Of a stretch of DNA of 64,000 nt, positions 28,449-37,313 are shown piece after piece (position 1 is the stretch's first letter; every line of letters starts with the position of its first letter). The notes beneath the pieces were generated by a model that saw nothing but the letters and a program-made list of their open reading frames with translations, was not told the DNA's origin and searched no databases. The DNA comes from Candidatus Solibacter sp. (lineage in GTDB: Bacteria > Acidobacteriota > Terriglobia > Bryobacterales > Bryobacteraceae), in the NCBI GenBank assembly GCA_013822245.1, contig PNKE01000061.1, positions 1 to 64,000 of the forward strand, in the 5' to 3' direction. Both the position numbers and the translations under genes were made by a program.

Positions 28449-28937
28449 TTAGCGGGGTCTCCTGGCCAGGACGAAGAGATCTTGCCCACGCATCTCGCAG
28501 GTTTCGACGGCGAAGCCCGCTTTCTTGAGCAGCCTGGCGTAGTCCTTAAGCCTGGGCGCGTAGTAGGCTTCCAGTTGCCGGGCGGTCTCGTTGGCTCCGC
28601 CGAGGGCCGCGGCGAGCCGGCCGCCGGGTTTGAGGAGATGGAAGATGCGTTTGAGTGCGCGGTCCGGGGGTTGGATCCAGTCCAGGACGGCGTGGGCGAA
28701 GACGGCGTCGAAGGGCGCGGGCGTGGCGTAGTCGAAGAAGTCTGATTCGACGAACTCGACGCCTGGGAACTTGAAGCGGGCCTGTTCGAGCAGGAAGCCG
28801 AGGCGGTCCAGGCCGGTCACCGTTGCGCCCGATGCGGCGATGCGCGCCGACAGTTCGCCGATGCCGCATCCAAGATCCAGGATGCGTTCACCGGGCTGGG
28901 GATCGAGAAGCTCGATGAGCTGCGAAGAGGGGTCCAA
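28449..28937 (-). CDS. Class I SAM-dependent methyltransferase
   Basis: The 162-residue protein has the SAM-binding motif ILDLGCGIGELSARIA near residue 20, motif II-like VTGLD, and the VFAHAVLDWIQPP and LLKPGGRL blocks. The usual N-terminal extension is short, and the substrate is not indicated. The start appears to be a TTG at 28937, one base after the stop of the DUF420 gene, so it depends on translational coupling. An alternative start further in would cut motif I. It lies within the oxidase-assembly operon, so a role on quinone, heme or protein is possible but unproved. Confidence 0.8.
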   Translation of the reverse strand: MDPSSQLIELLDPQPGERILDLGCGIGELSARIAASGATVTGLDRLGFLLEQARFKFPGVEFVESDFFDYATPAPFDAVFAHAVLDWIQPPDRALKRIFHLLKPGGRLAAALGGANETARQLEAYYAPRLKDYARLLKKAGFAVETCEMRGQDLFVLARRPR

Positions 28938-28938
28938 A

Positions 28939-29346
28939 CTAGAGATGGTACAGCATCAGGTAGATCACCACGCCGGTGACGCTGACGTAGAGCCAGACGG
29001 GCAGCGTGATGCGGGCCAGTTTGCTGTGGCCGTCGAGGTTGCCCTTCAGCGCCCGGCGCAGGGTGATGAGCGCCATCGGGGCGACGGCGGTGGCCAGCAC
29101 GGTGTGCGTCAGCAGGATGGTGAAGTAGACCGTGCGGATGGCGCCCTGGCCCTGGAACTTCACCGATCCGACGCTGTAGTGGTAGACGAGATAGCTGATC
29201 AGGAACAGCACCGACGTGGTGAAGGCCATCAGCATCGTCTTCTTATGCTCTTCGCGGCGGCCCTGGCGGATAAGAAAGTAGCCGCGGATGAGCAGTCCGG
29301 CGGCGATGGCGTTCAGGACGGCGTTCAGCGTGGGCAGGTTGCGCAT
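28939..29346 (-). CDS. DUF420 membrane protein, CtaM-like
   Basis: The 135-residue protein starts at the ATG at 29346 after AGGAG. It has four transmembrane segments: at about 7-25, 40-58, 75-95 and 113-133. Conserved features include EEHKKTMLMAFTTSVLFLISYLVYHY and LLTHTVLATAVAPM, as in DUF420. The Bacillus relative CtaM (YozB) is needed for cytochrome aa3 oxidase assembly. Its position between the Sco gene and the methyltransferase gene fits a role in heme/copper oxidase maturation. The open frame extends to 29865, but the upstream part is out of phase with the Sco gene and not coding. Confidence 0.88.
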   Translation of the reverse strand: MRNLPTLNAVLNAIAAGLLIRGYFLIRQGRREEHKKTMLMAFTTSVLFLISYLVYHYSVGSVKFQGQGAIRTVYFTILLTHTVLATAVAPMALITLRRALKGNLDGHSKLARITLPVWLYVSVTGVVIYLMLYHL

Positions 29347-29354
29347 GCGGGCTC

Positions 29355-29912
29355 CTAGAAAATCTCTTTCTCCAGTTTTCCGATGTCGGCGGCAAGCTCG
29401 GCGAGGCCGCTTGAATCGAGCGAATCGTAGTAGCCGCGGATCTGGAGTTTCTTGTCGACCAGGGCGAACCTGGTGGAATGCTCCATCGCGCCGCCGGCTT
29501 CGGAGAGGTGAAAGGTATCCCAACTGAGGACTTTGATCGCCTCGGGCGCGCCGGTGAGGAAGCGCCATCGGACCGGGTCGGCCTTCCAACGCTTGGCATA
29601 AGCGGCGATGGTCTCGGCGTTGTCGCGTTTGGGGTCGATGGTGATCGACACCATGCGGACCTCGGGCGAGTTCTTCGTCATGCCTTGCAGCTTGTGCATC
29701 TGGGCCGACATGCGCGGGCAGGGTCCGTTGCAGGTGGTAAAGAAGAAGTTGGCTACCCAGACGCGTCCATCCAGTTCCGGAGACCCGAACGGCCTGCCGG
29801 ATTCGCTGGTCAGGCTGAATTCGGGGACCGTCCCATATGTAGGCAGGCCGGAATGCCAGCCGCACCCGGCCATCGAGGCCAGGGCGAAAACAACAAGCGT
29901 ATGGCGGATCAT
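29355..29912 (-). CDS. SCO1/SenC-family copper chaperone lipoprotein
   Basis: The 185-residue lipoprotein has a lipobox ASMAGC with the lipidated C17, then a thioredoxin fold with the Sco copper motif C61-N-G-P-C65 and H145 (AMEHSTRFALVD). Sco proteins deliver copper to the CuA site of cytochrome c oxidase or keep its cysteines reduced. The start ATG at 29912 overlaps the stop of the ABC permease gene (ATGA), and DUF420 follows after 8 bp. It is one of the best markers that this operon serves an aa3-type oxidase. Confidence 0.93.
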   Translation of the reverse strand: MIRHTLVVFALASMAGCGWHSGLPTYGTVPEFSLTSESGRPFGSPELDGRVWVANFFFTTCNGPCPRMSAQMHKLQGMTKNSPEVRMVSITIDPKRDNAETIAAYAKRWKADPVRWRFLTGAPEAIKVLSWDTFHLSEAGGAMEHSTRFALVDKKLQIRGYYDSLDSSGLAELAADIGKLEKEIF

Positions 29913-30646
29913 AGGCCGTCTTTTCCGAGAGGACGGCGCTCGACGTTCATCACAGCGGCCGTCAGGAACAAGATGCCACAAATTGAAGTCCAAAGCAGGC
30001 CCTCGCCGAGCTGCGGTCCGGCCCAGGACGGGTCGGCGGGGATGGTGCGCTGCAGGGCGGCGAGGAAATAGGAAAGCGGATTGAGGTCCATCACCACGCG
30101 GATCCAGCGCTGGGCCGTGGAGGTGTCGAACAGCGCGCCCGAGACCAGCCACAGCGGCATCAGGATCAGGTTCATCATGGCGTGGAAACCCTGCGGCGTG
30201 CGGCTTTTCCAGGCCATCCAGAAGCCGAGCGAGGTGAACGCCGCGCCGCACAGCACCAGCGTCCCGGCTGCCGAGAGGACATCAATTGCCGTCATCGGAC
30301 GCCCGGTGATGATCAGCAGCGGCAGGAAGAGAACTCCTTGAATGCCCGACATCACTGACCCGGCCAGCACCTTGCCCGACACCAGCGCACACCTCGGCGC
30401 CGGCGCCGACAGCACAGACAACAGGAACCCCTCGCGCCTGTCCTCGATCACCGACATGCAGGAAAAAACGGCCGTAAACATGACGCTAAGCAACAAGGAC
30501 CCGCAAAAAAACTTGCCCATGTCGCCGAAGCCCGCGCCCAGCAGCAGCCAGAACAGCAGCGGCGAAGCGACGAAACCGAACACCCGGCTGCGCTCACGCC
30601 AGAAATGGAGCATGTCGCGGACAAAGACCGCCCGCACGGCCAGCAT
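29909..30646 (-). CDS. ABC-2 type transporter permease
   Basis: The 245-residue membrane protein has about six transmembrane segments, with the ABC-2 pattern of a polar N-terminal amphipathic part (VRAVFVRDMLHFWRERSRVF), a central FTAVFSCMSVIEDRREGFLLSVLSAP and a loop MMNLILMPLWLVSGALFDTSTAQRW. I start at the ATG at 30646, 7 bp after the ATPase stop; the frame is open to 30769. It pairs with the ATPase gene upstream. It overlaps sco by 4 bp. The cargo is unknown; a link to heme or cofactor handling is suggested only by its neighbours. Confidence 0.88.
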   Translation of the reverse strand: MLAVRAVFVRDMLHFWRERSRVFGFVASPLLFWLLLGAGFGDMGKFFCGSLLLSVMFTAVFSCMSVIEDRREGFLLSVLSAPAPRCALVSGKVLAGSVMSGIQGVLFLPLLIITGRPMTAIDVLSAAGTLVLCGAAFTSLGFWMAWKSRTPQGFHAMMNLILMPLWLVSGALFDTSTAQRWIRVVMDLNPLSYFLAALQRTIPADPSWAGPQLGEGLLWTSICGILFLTAAVMNVERRPLGKDGL

Positions 30647-30653
30647 GTAGATC

Positions 30654-31592
30654 CTAAGCACCAGCGGCCTCCGAGCCGGCCAGGCGCTCGCCGGCCAGTT
30701 TGAAGAAGACATCTTCGAGCGTCGGGCGGTGCAGCGACGCCGACGTGATCTGTCCAGGGAAAGCCTCAAAGGCGTCGGCGATAAATCGGTGGCCCGCCGG
30801 AGTTTCGACGGAGACGAATCCTCCGGCCTCCTGCGTCTCCACGCCGAAGCGCTCTTTCAGCCCGGCGGCGAAATCGGGATTCGACGATTCAAACCGCACC
30901 ACGTCGCCGCCGACCAGCGCTTTCAGCTTCTCCGGCGATTCCTCGGCCACGGCCCGTCCGCGCGAGATCAGCAGCAGCCGGGTGGCGTTTTCGGCTTCGT
31001 CCATCAGGTGGGTGGTGAACAGGATTGTCACCGGGGTGCTTGCGCGGAGACGCTTCAGCGCGGCCCACATTTCCCGCCGCGCCGATGGGTCCAGGCCGGT
31101 CGAGGCTTCGTCCAGCAGCAGCACGCGCGGGCGGTGGATGATCGCCTTGGCGATTTCGACCTTGCGCTTCAGGCCGCCCGAGAGAGTCCGGGTCTCGTCC
31201 TTGGCGCGGTCTTCGAGGTTGAACTCGGCCAGCAGTTCGTCCACCCGGCCGTTGAGCGTCTTGCCGCTGATACCCTGCAAATGGCCCTGCGCAATGAGGT
31301 TTTCCCTGACCGTCAACCGCCGGTCCAGGCTGCCATTCTGAAAGACAACGCCGATCCCGCCGCGCAGCCTCATGCCGCCTGTCGACACGTCCAGTCCGGC
31401 GACAGACGCGCTGCCCTGTTGCGGTTTTTCAAGTGTGCAAAGGATTCGGAACAGCGTGGACTTGCCGCATCCGTTCGGGCCCAGGATGCCGTAGACATCG
31501 CCTTCGGAAGCGCTGAACGACAGCCCGTCCAGCGCCGGACGGCCGCCGTAGAGATGCCGTAACTCGGAGGCTTCGACGATCCGCGCGCCCAT
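30654..31592 (-). CDS. ABC transporter ATP-binding protein
   Basis: This 312-residue ATPase has Walker A (GPNGCGKST, about 38-46), Q loop (GVVFQNGSLD), signature LSGGLKRKVEIA, Walker B (VLLLDEAST) and switch His (LFTTHLMDEAE). The C-terminal extension of about 90 residues resembles those of CcmA- and NodI-type export ATPases. It partners the permease at 29909. It starts immediately before the end of ctaB (31593), so the genes abut and are surely cotranscribed. Confidence 0.93.
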   Translation of the reverse strand: MGARIVEASELRHLYGGRPALDGLSFSASEGDVYGILGPNGCGKSTLFRILCTLEKPQQGSASVAGLDVSTGGMRLRGGIGVVFQNGSLDRRLTVRENLIAQGHLQGISGKTLNGRVDELLAEFNLEDRAKDETRTLSGGLKRKVEIAKAIIHRPRVLLLDEASTGLDPSARREMWAALKRLRASTPVTILFTTHLMDEAENATRLLLISRGRAVAEESPEKLKALVGGDVVRFESSNPDFAAGLKERFGVETQEAGGFVSVETPAGHRFIADAFEAFPGQITSASLHRPTLEDVFFKLAGERLAGSEAAGA

Positions 31593-32450
31593 CTAGAAGT
31601 TCAACCAGCGGCTGTCGATCACCAGGGCGAGATACAGCAGCGGCAGGTACATGACCGACGCCTTCAGTACGCCCCTTGCATTCACAGCCGTCCTTTCACT
31701 TGCGCACAGCGCCGCCGATTTCAGAAACAGCCCGCCCAGAATGAGCGCCGCGGCCAGATACCAGTGGCCCGTCATCGAGAAGAACGACGGCAGTAGCGAA
31801 ACCGGAATCAGAATCGCCGCCGTGGCCAGAATCTGGCGCGACGTCGATATGCCGTCGGGTTCGACGACAGGCAACATGCGGATGCCGGCCCGCGCATAGT
31901 CGTCGCGGTACATCCAGGCGATGGCGTAGAAGTGCGGGAACTGCCAGAGAAAGACGATGGCAAACAGAATCCACGCCTCGACAGTCAGCACGCCGCTCGC
32001 CGCGGCAAATCCGATCAGCGGCGGCGCCGCGCCGGGAAACGCCCCCACCGTGGTCGACCACCATGTCCGCTGCTTCAACGGCGTGTAGAAAAGCAGGTAG
32101 CTTGCCACCGTCGCCAGTCCGGCCCAGGCGGTGAGCGGATTCACCCCGAAGGCCAGTTCGATCTCGCCGGCCACCAGCAGCGCCAGGCCAAACAGCAGGG
32201 CGCTCCTCGGCGAAACCTGCCCGGCCGGAATCGGCCGCGTGGCGGTGCGCTTCATCCGCGCATCGGCGTCGCGTTCGTACCATTGATTTAATGTCGCCGT
32301 GCCGGAGGCGATCAGTGCCGTGCCCAGCATCGTATGGAAAAGGACCAGCCAGTTCAGCGGTCCCGATTGGCCGAAGTAATAGCCGATGCCCGTGCTCATC
32401 AGGATGAGCCAGGTGATGCGGGGTTTGGTCAGGGCGAGGTAGCTGTTCAT
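31593..32450 (-). CDS. ctaB: Protoheme IX farnesyltransferase (heme O synthase)
   Basis: The 285-residue UbiA-family membrane enzyme attaches a farnesyl group to heme B to make heme O. The prenyl-diphosphate site NQWYERDADARMKRT and RPIPAGQVSPR are typical, and the second acidic motif lies in YRDDYARAGIRMLP. About nine membrane segments are seen. It overlaps ctaA by 4 bp (ATGA), giving the order heme O synthase after heme A synthase in one transcript. Confidence 0.95.
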   Translation of the reverse strand: MNSYLALTKPRITWLILMSTGIGYYFGQSGPLNWLVLFHTMLGTALIASGTATLNQWYERDADARMKRTATRPIPAGQVSPRSALLFGLALLVAGEIELAFGVNPLTAWAGLATVASYLLFYTPLKQRTWWSTTVGAFPGAAPPLIGFAAASGVLTVEAWILFAIVFLWQFPHFYAIAWMYRDDYARAGIRMLPVVEPDGISTSRQILATAAILIPVSLLPSFFSMTGHWYLAAALILGGLFLKSAALCASERTAVNARGVLKASVMYLPLLYLALVIDSRWLNF

Positions 32451-33529
32451 CCGTTTTGCCCTGTGGCGGTCAGATTCGTCTCCGCGGCTGGTTCGACATG
32501 GCGCAGCGTCTGCGCCGAAAGCGCCATGGTCAGGGCCAGCACCACCGCGCCGGTCAGTACGTGAGAGGTGGTTGAGACCACCATCCAGGCCGAACGCGCC
32601 GCCTCATTCTCGGCGAGGCGGCCGATCAGGGCCACGACGCCCAGAATCAATTGAACCCCGGTGATCGAGATCAGCCAGATGGAGATTTTCTTCAAAGCGC
32701 AAAGGCCGCTCCGGCGCGGCTCCAATCGCCCGGGGAACTCGCATGGCGTGGGCGCCGGAGCGAGTCCGTTTTGCGCGCGTTCCTCAAAAGCGCAAAGGCC
32801 GCTCCGGCGCGGCTCCAATCGCCCGGGGAACTCGCATGGCGTGGGCGCCGGAGCGAGTCCGTTTTGCGCGTGTTCCTCAAAAGCGCAAAGGCCGCTCCGG
32901 CGCGGCTCCAACTGCCCGGGGAACTCGCATGGCGTGGGCGCCGGAGCGAGTCCGTTTTGCGCGCGTTCCTCAAAAGCCGGGTGCTCGCCGCACTGCGTCA
33001 TGGTGAACGCCGCGGTCATGATGACAAACATCGCCGCCACAAACGCCCACGAGACATGCGGGATCAGACCGGTCATCTCATGCCGGTAGGCGGCTCCAAG
33101 CGCCACCTGCATCACCACCGCCGCCGGTGTCAGCCAGGCCAGCGACCGCAAGGTCGGAAACCCGCCGTCGGCCACGCCCAGTCTGGCTTCCCATGAATCA
33201 GATGTCATCGCCGCACCCGCCGCCGCCAGCGCGAATGCCAGGTGGCTGAACGCGGCGTGGGCGACTTTCACGGCAGGATCGGCCGCCGTCCCGGTCAGGC
33301 CGGAAAGGCCAACAGCCGCCAGGACCGAAAGGGCCAGCGGGAATGCCTCGGGCCTTACCTTCCTGACGCCCGCCACCCAGACCACCGTCAACACGCCCAC
33401 CGCGATGCCGAACGCCAGGTGAAACGGCGCGCCCGTTTCGCGGCCCGCTTCCACCGCGCCCTGAGCCAGCGCCAGGAAAAGCCCGGCGGTGAGGGTCAGT
33501 GAAAGCCGGTGGATGAGCTTGCGGTTCAT
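32447..33529 (-). CDS. ctaA: Heme A synthase (COX15/CtaA) with a 93-residue tandem repeat insert
   Basis: The 360-residue protein oxidises heme O to heme A. Eight membrane segments can be traced, with paired histidines at ETGAPFHLAFG, VAHAAFSHLAF, RHEMTGLIPHVSW and TTSHVLTG. Between the sixth and seventh helices lies an insert of three 31-residue units, each with AQNGLAPAPTPC and RRSGLC. Without it the protein is about 267 residues, slightly short for the family. The insert is in frame, so the protein may still work; the loop should face the cytoplasm. I start at the ATG at 33529; the frame is open to 33559. ctaB overlaps its end. Confidence 0.88.
   Translation of the reverse strand: MNRKLIHRLSLTLTAGLFLALAQGAVEAGRETGAPFHLAFGIAVGVLTVVWVAGVRKVRPEAFPLALSVLAAVGLSGLTGTAADPAVKVAHAAFSHLAFALAAAGAAMTSDSWEARLGVADGGFPTLRSLAWLTPAAVVMQVALGAAYRHEMTGLIPHVSWAFVAAMFVIMTAAFTMTQCGEHPAFEERAQNGLAPAPTPCEFPGQLEPRRSGLCAFEEHAQNGLAPAPTPCEFPGRLEPRRSGLCAFEERAQNGLAPAPTPCEFPGRLEPRRSGLCALKKISIWLISITGVQLILGVVALIGRLAENEAARSAWMVVSTTSHVLTGAVVLALTMALSAQTLRHVEPAAETNLTATGQNG
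32697..32975. repeat. Three tandem 93-bp palindromic units inside ctaA
   Basis: Units start at 32697, 32790 and 32883. They differ at only three positions in total by eye: one base near the end of unit 2 and two adjacent bases in unit 3. Each unit is a long imperfect hairpin: GCGCAAA pairs with TTTGCGC, and CGCTCCGGCGC pairs perfectly with GCGCCGGAGCG (32707-32717 and 32752-32762 in unit 1). 93 is a multiple of three, so ctaA stays open. Confidence 0.93.
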
Positions 33530-33583
33530 GTGGATGGAATATGGACAATCCCAGTTCAAGGGATGTGCCCTCCCTTGCTCTTG

Positions 33584-33589
33584 ATTCTA
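33584..33589 (-). promoter_or_regulatory. Candidate -10 box of the ctaA operon
   Basis: On the minus strand TAGAAT (33589 to 33584) matches TATAAT at five of six positions and lies about 55 bp before the ctaA ATG. No convincing -35 box is seen at the right distance, so this is tentative. Confidence 0.25.
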
Positions 33590-33653
33590 CCCTGACCGGA
33601 ATTTTTTCGCACATACCGAATGCGGTGGGATTCGTTTTGATCCGCCGGAGTTA

Positions 33654-33690
33654 CCCCGCTGGCGGGGAAGGTGACGGCCGCTGAGCGGCC
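33654..33690. terminator. Two adjacent GC-rich hairpins after the HDAC-like gene
   Basis: CCCCGC at 33654-33659 pairs with GCGGGG at 33662-33667, and GGCCGC at 33676-33681 pairs with GCGGCC at 33685-33690. They lie just past the stop of the HDAC-like gene and before the ctaA promoter region. No U tract follows on the minus strand, so termination may need Rho. Confidence 0.4.
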
Positions 33691-33706
33691 CCAGGAGGAA
33701 TCCAAC

Positions 33707-34648
33707 TTACCCGGCCGCGCACGTCAGGACCGGCCAGCCGCACTCCTGCGCCGCTTCGACGGCCGCCTTGTAAGTCTGCGCATGCAGCTTGACGGTATCG
33801 GTCAACTGGTGCGCATAGCCGCCGGCCAGGGTGACGCACACCGGCACATGGCCGCGGAAGGCGGTTTCGAAGACCAGCCGGTCGCGCGTCAGCATGCCCT
33901 CCCTGGTCAACGATAATCCGCCGAGCTGGTCGTCATGGAAGGGGTCCGATCCGGCGACATACACCACCAGGTCAGGCCGGTAGCCGGCCACCACGGCCCG
34001 CATGGCGTCGCCCAGCTTGCCCACGTACTCCCGGTCGCCGGTGGCGTCGGCCAGGTGGATGTCGAGCGACGAGGGCGGCTTCTCGGACGGATAATTGTCC
34101 CGCTGATGAATGGAAAGCGTGAACACGCTGGCGTCGGCGGCGAAGATCGCCGCCGTGCCGTTGCCATGATGGACGTCGCAATCCACCACCAGCGCCTTCC
34201 TGATCCGGCCTTCGCGTTGCAGGACGCGCACCGCCACCGCGATGTCGTTCACCGCGCAGAAGCCCTCGCCATGCCCAGTGAACGCGTGATGAAAACCGCC
34301 GCCGATGTTCATTGCCATGCCGGCATCGAGCGCCTTCCCCGCCGCCAGCACCGTCCCGCCCGCGGCCAGAAAATAGGCCTGGACCATCTGCCGCGAATAG
34401 GGCGCTTCGAGTTTCAGCACCTCCTGATAGCTCAGCGTGCCGGTCTCGAGTTTCCTGATCCAATCCTGGCTGTGGACCAGCGTCAGGTCTTCGCGCGGAG
34501 CGGGTTCCGGGACATGGAAGTCGCCGTTCGATGCGCCGTACGCCTCCGCCAGCATGTCGCGGATCAGCCGGTACTTCTTGGTGGGGAAGACGTGTTTGCC
34601 GAAGTTCAGGTCGTAGCCGTCGTGATAGATGGCCGGGAAGGGAAGCAC
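33707..34648 (-). CDS. HDAC/AcuC-family deacetylase
   Basis: The 313-residue class I/II-type deacetylase fold keeps the zinc and charge-relay residues: GGGFHHAFTGHGEGFC (the His pair), DCDVHHGNGT (zinc Asp and His), and GSDPFHDDQLGGL (third ligand). Bacterial relatives remove acetyl groups from proteins such as acetyl-CoA synthetase, or from acetylated small molecules. The gene follows pta after 6 bp, which links it to acetyl metabolism. The DD in DPFHDDQLGG is typical of AcuC-like members. The usual active-site Tyr near the C-terminus may correspond to GGYAHQL. Confidence 0.88.
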   Translation of the reverse strand: MLPFPAIYHDGYDLNFGKHVFPTKKYRLIRDMLAEAYGASNGDFHVPEPAPREDLTLVHSQDWIRKLETGTLSYQEVLKLEAPYSRQMVQAYFLAAGGTVLAAGKALDAGMAMNIGGGFHHAFTGHGEGFCAVNDIAVAVRVLQREGRIRKALVVDCDVHHGNGTAAIFAADASVFTLSIHQRDNYPSEKPPSSLDIHLADATGDREYVGKLGDAMRAVVAGYRPDLVVYVAGSDPFHDDQLGGLSLTREGMLTRDRLVFETAFRGHVPVCVTLAGGYAHQLTDTVKLHAQTYKAAVEAAQECGWPVLTCAAG

Positions 34649-34654
34649 TTCGAC

Positions 34655-35641
34655 TTACCCCGCTTGAAGGGCCGTGACCAGCGCCACGCGGTAGATCTCG
34701 TCCGACAGGCAGCCGCGCGGCAGGTCATTGGCAGGCTTGGCGAGTCCCTGGAAGAACGGGCCGGTGTTGACCGATCCGCCCAGCCGTTCCACCAGCTTCA
34801 CGCCGATGTTGGCGCTGGCGATATCGGGGAAGATGAGCGTATTGGCGCGCCCGGCCACCGTCGATCCGGGGGCCTTTGAACGTCCCACGGCTTCCACCAG
34901 CGCCGCGTCGGCCTGCAGTTCGCCATCGATATGCAACCCGGGCGCGCGCGCCTCGACGATGCGCCGCGCCTCGCGCACCTTCTCCACGAACGGGTGCTTC
35001 GCGCTTCCCTTCGTCGAGAACGACAGCAGTGCAACGGCCGGCTCGACGCCGATCACCGTGCGCGTGGTCTCGGCCGTGGCGATGGCCATGTCGGCGAGCT
35101 GCGAGGCCGTCGGATCGACGATCAGCGCCGGATCGGCCATCGCCAGCACGCCGTTTGCGCCATAGGTCTGGTCGTGGACGCAGATGATCATCACGCCTGA
35201 AACCGTCTTGACGCCCTGCTTCACGCCGATCGTCGAAACCGCGGCGCGGAAGGTTTCGGCGGTGGTCGTGGCCGCTCCGCCGACGAATCCATCGGCATCG
35301 CCCGAGGCCACCATCAAACCGGCGAAGATCAGCGGATTCAACGCCGCCCGCTGCGCTTCCGGTTCGGTGACGCCCCTGGACCGGCGGCGATCGTGATACA
35401 TCCTGACGTATTCGCGGAAGCGTGGATGGCCGGCCGGCTCGATCGTCTCGACCCCGCCCGTGTCGCCCTTGCCGCCGATCAGAAGCGGCTCCACCAGACC
35501 CTCGCGCTTCAGTTTGACGGCCGCTTCGATTACCCTTGGATCGTCGCCCTCGCCAAACACGATACGGCGGCGCTTGCCCCCGGCGCGAAGGCGCTCGAGC
35601 TGGCGGTCGAGAAATTGCTGTGCTGACGCTGGCGGTACCAT
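34655..35641 (-). CDS. pta: Phosphate acetyltransferase
   Basis: The 328-residue enzyme interconverts acetyl-CoA and acetyl phosphate. It starts at the ATG at 35641. It has the compact form with only the catalytic Pta domain: RIVFGEGDDPRVIEAA, NPLIFAGLMVASGDADGFVGGA, and the C-terminal GRANTLIFPDIASANIGVKL and GPFFQGLAKPANDLPRG. No acetate kinase gene is nearby. It precedes the HDAC-like gene by 6 bp. It is divergent from mdh with 104 bp between starts. Butyryl or propionyl transfer by a close relative cannot be excluded. Confidence 0.92.
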   Translation of the reverse strand: MVPPASAQQFLDRQLERLRAGGKRRRIVFGEGDDPRVIEAAVKLKREGLVEPLLIGGKGDTGGVETIEPAGHPRFREYVRMYHDRRRSRGVTEPEAQRAALNPLIFAGLMVASGDADGFVGGAATTTAETFRAAVSTIGVKQGVKTVSGVMIICVHDQTYGANGVLAMADPALIVDPTASQLADMAIATAETTRTVIGVEPAVALLSFSTKGSAKHPFVEKVREARRIVEARAPGLHIDGELQADAALVEAVGRSKAPGSTVAGRANTLIFPDIASANIGVKLVERLGGSVNTGPFFQGLAKPANDLPRGCLSDEIYRVALVTALQAG

Positions 35642-35680
35642 CGGAAATAGCAATTGTACCGCTGTGGGCGGCCCAGCCGT

Positions 35681-36684
<1,004 letters not shown>

Positions 36685-36773
36685 CCCCGTCCAAGTCCCC
36701 ATGACGCCTCCGGCTGCCCGAAGCCGCCGGGGGCGTCTGTTGTATCCGCGCACTCAACCCGCCGTTGCCCGAC

Positions 36774-37313
36774 ATGCCATCCCCCGAACAGCACAACGAT
36801 CCCGCCCCCAAGGACGGCGCGCCCGTCATCGATCAGCGCTACGCCGCGTTCAAGATCCGCATCGAGGCCTCGCCCATCCATCGCTGGGGCGTCATCGCCG
36901 GCGAGTTCATCCCTAAAGGACATAAGGTGATCGAATACACGGGCGAACGCATCAGCCGCGTCGAGACCGCCCGCCGCGCCCGGATCAGCACGAAGCTGAA
37001 CTACCTGTTCACGCTCGACAAGTACTGGACCGTGGACGGTTCGGTCGGCGGCAGCGGCGCCGAGTTCATCAACCACTGCTGCGAACCCAACTGCAAGGCC
37101 CGCGTCACCGGCGGCCACATCTATTACTACTCGAAGCTGGACATCCAGCCCGGCGAGGAACTCACCGTCGACTATCGCTTCGACCACGACGTCGAGAAGG
37201 TCCCCTGCTCCTGCGGCGCGCCCAAGTGCCGCGGAACGATCAATCTGATCCGCGAAACGAAACGCTCAAAGCGGATCGCCGCCCGCCAGGCCAAGCGGGA
37301 CGGGCGGAAGTAA
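36774..37313 (+). CDS. SET-domain lysine methyltransferase-like protein
   Basis: The 179-residue protein has a complete SET domain plus post-SET zinc motif. Residues 15-95 have the SET opening (HRWGVIAGEFIPKGHKVIEYTGE). The SAM and substrate motif N100-H101-C102-C103-EPNC107 follows, and GEELTVDYRFD holds the catalytic Tyr. The post-SET cysteines C145, C147 and C152 with C103 or C107 could hold a zinc ion. A basic tail (ETKRSKRIAARQAKRDGRK) may bind nucleic acid or acidic proteins. The start is an ATG at 36774; a TTG at 36765 is also possible. Its 3' end overlaps the convergent enolase-like gene by 48 bp. Confidence 0.85.
   Translation: MPSPEQHNDPAPKDGAPVIDQRYAAFKIRIEASPIHRWGVIAGEFIPKGHKVIEYTGERISRVETARRARISTKLNYLFTLDKYWTVDGSVGGSGAEFINHCCEPNCKARVTGGHIYYYSKLDIQPGEELTVDYRFDHDVEKVPCSCGAPKCRGTINLIRETKRSKRIAARQAKRDGRK

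Noticed and set aside
28939-29865. 308-codon version of the DUF420 protein
   Set aside because: The extra N-terminal sequence overlaps the Sco gene in another frame and is Arg/Gly-rich; the ATG at 29346 has a good Shine-Dalgarno.
29355-30251. Longer N-terminus for the Sco protein
   Set aside because: The frame is open to 30251, but this part overlaps the ABC permease gene and would bury the lipobox; the ATG at 29912 gives a proper lipoprotein signal.
32697-32975. CRISPR array
   Set aside because: The repeats are 93 bp, directly abutting, without variable spacers, and lie inside a coding frame.
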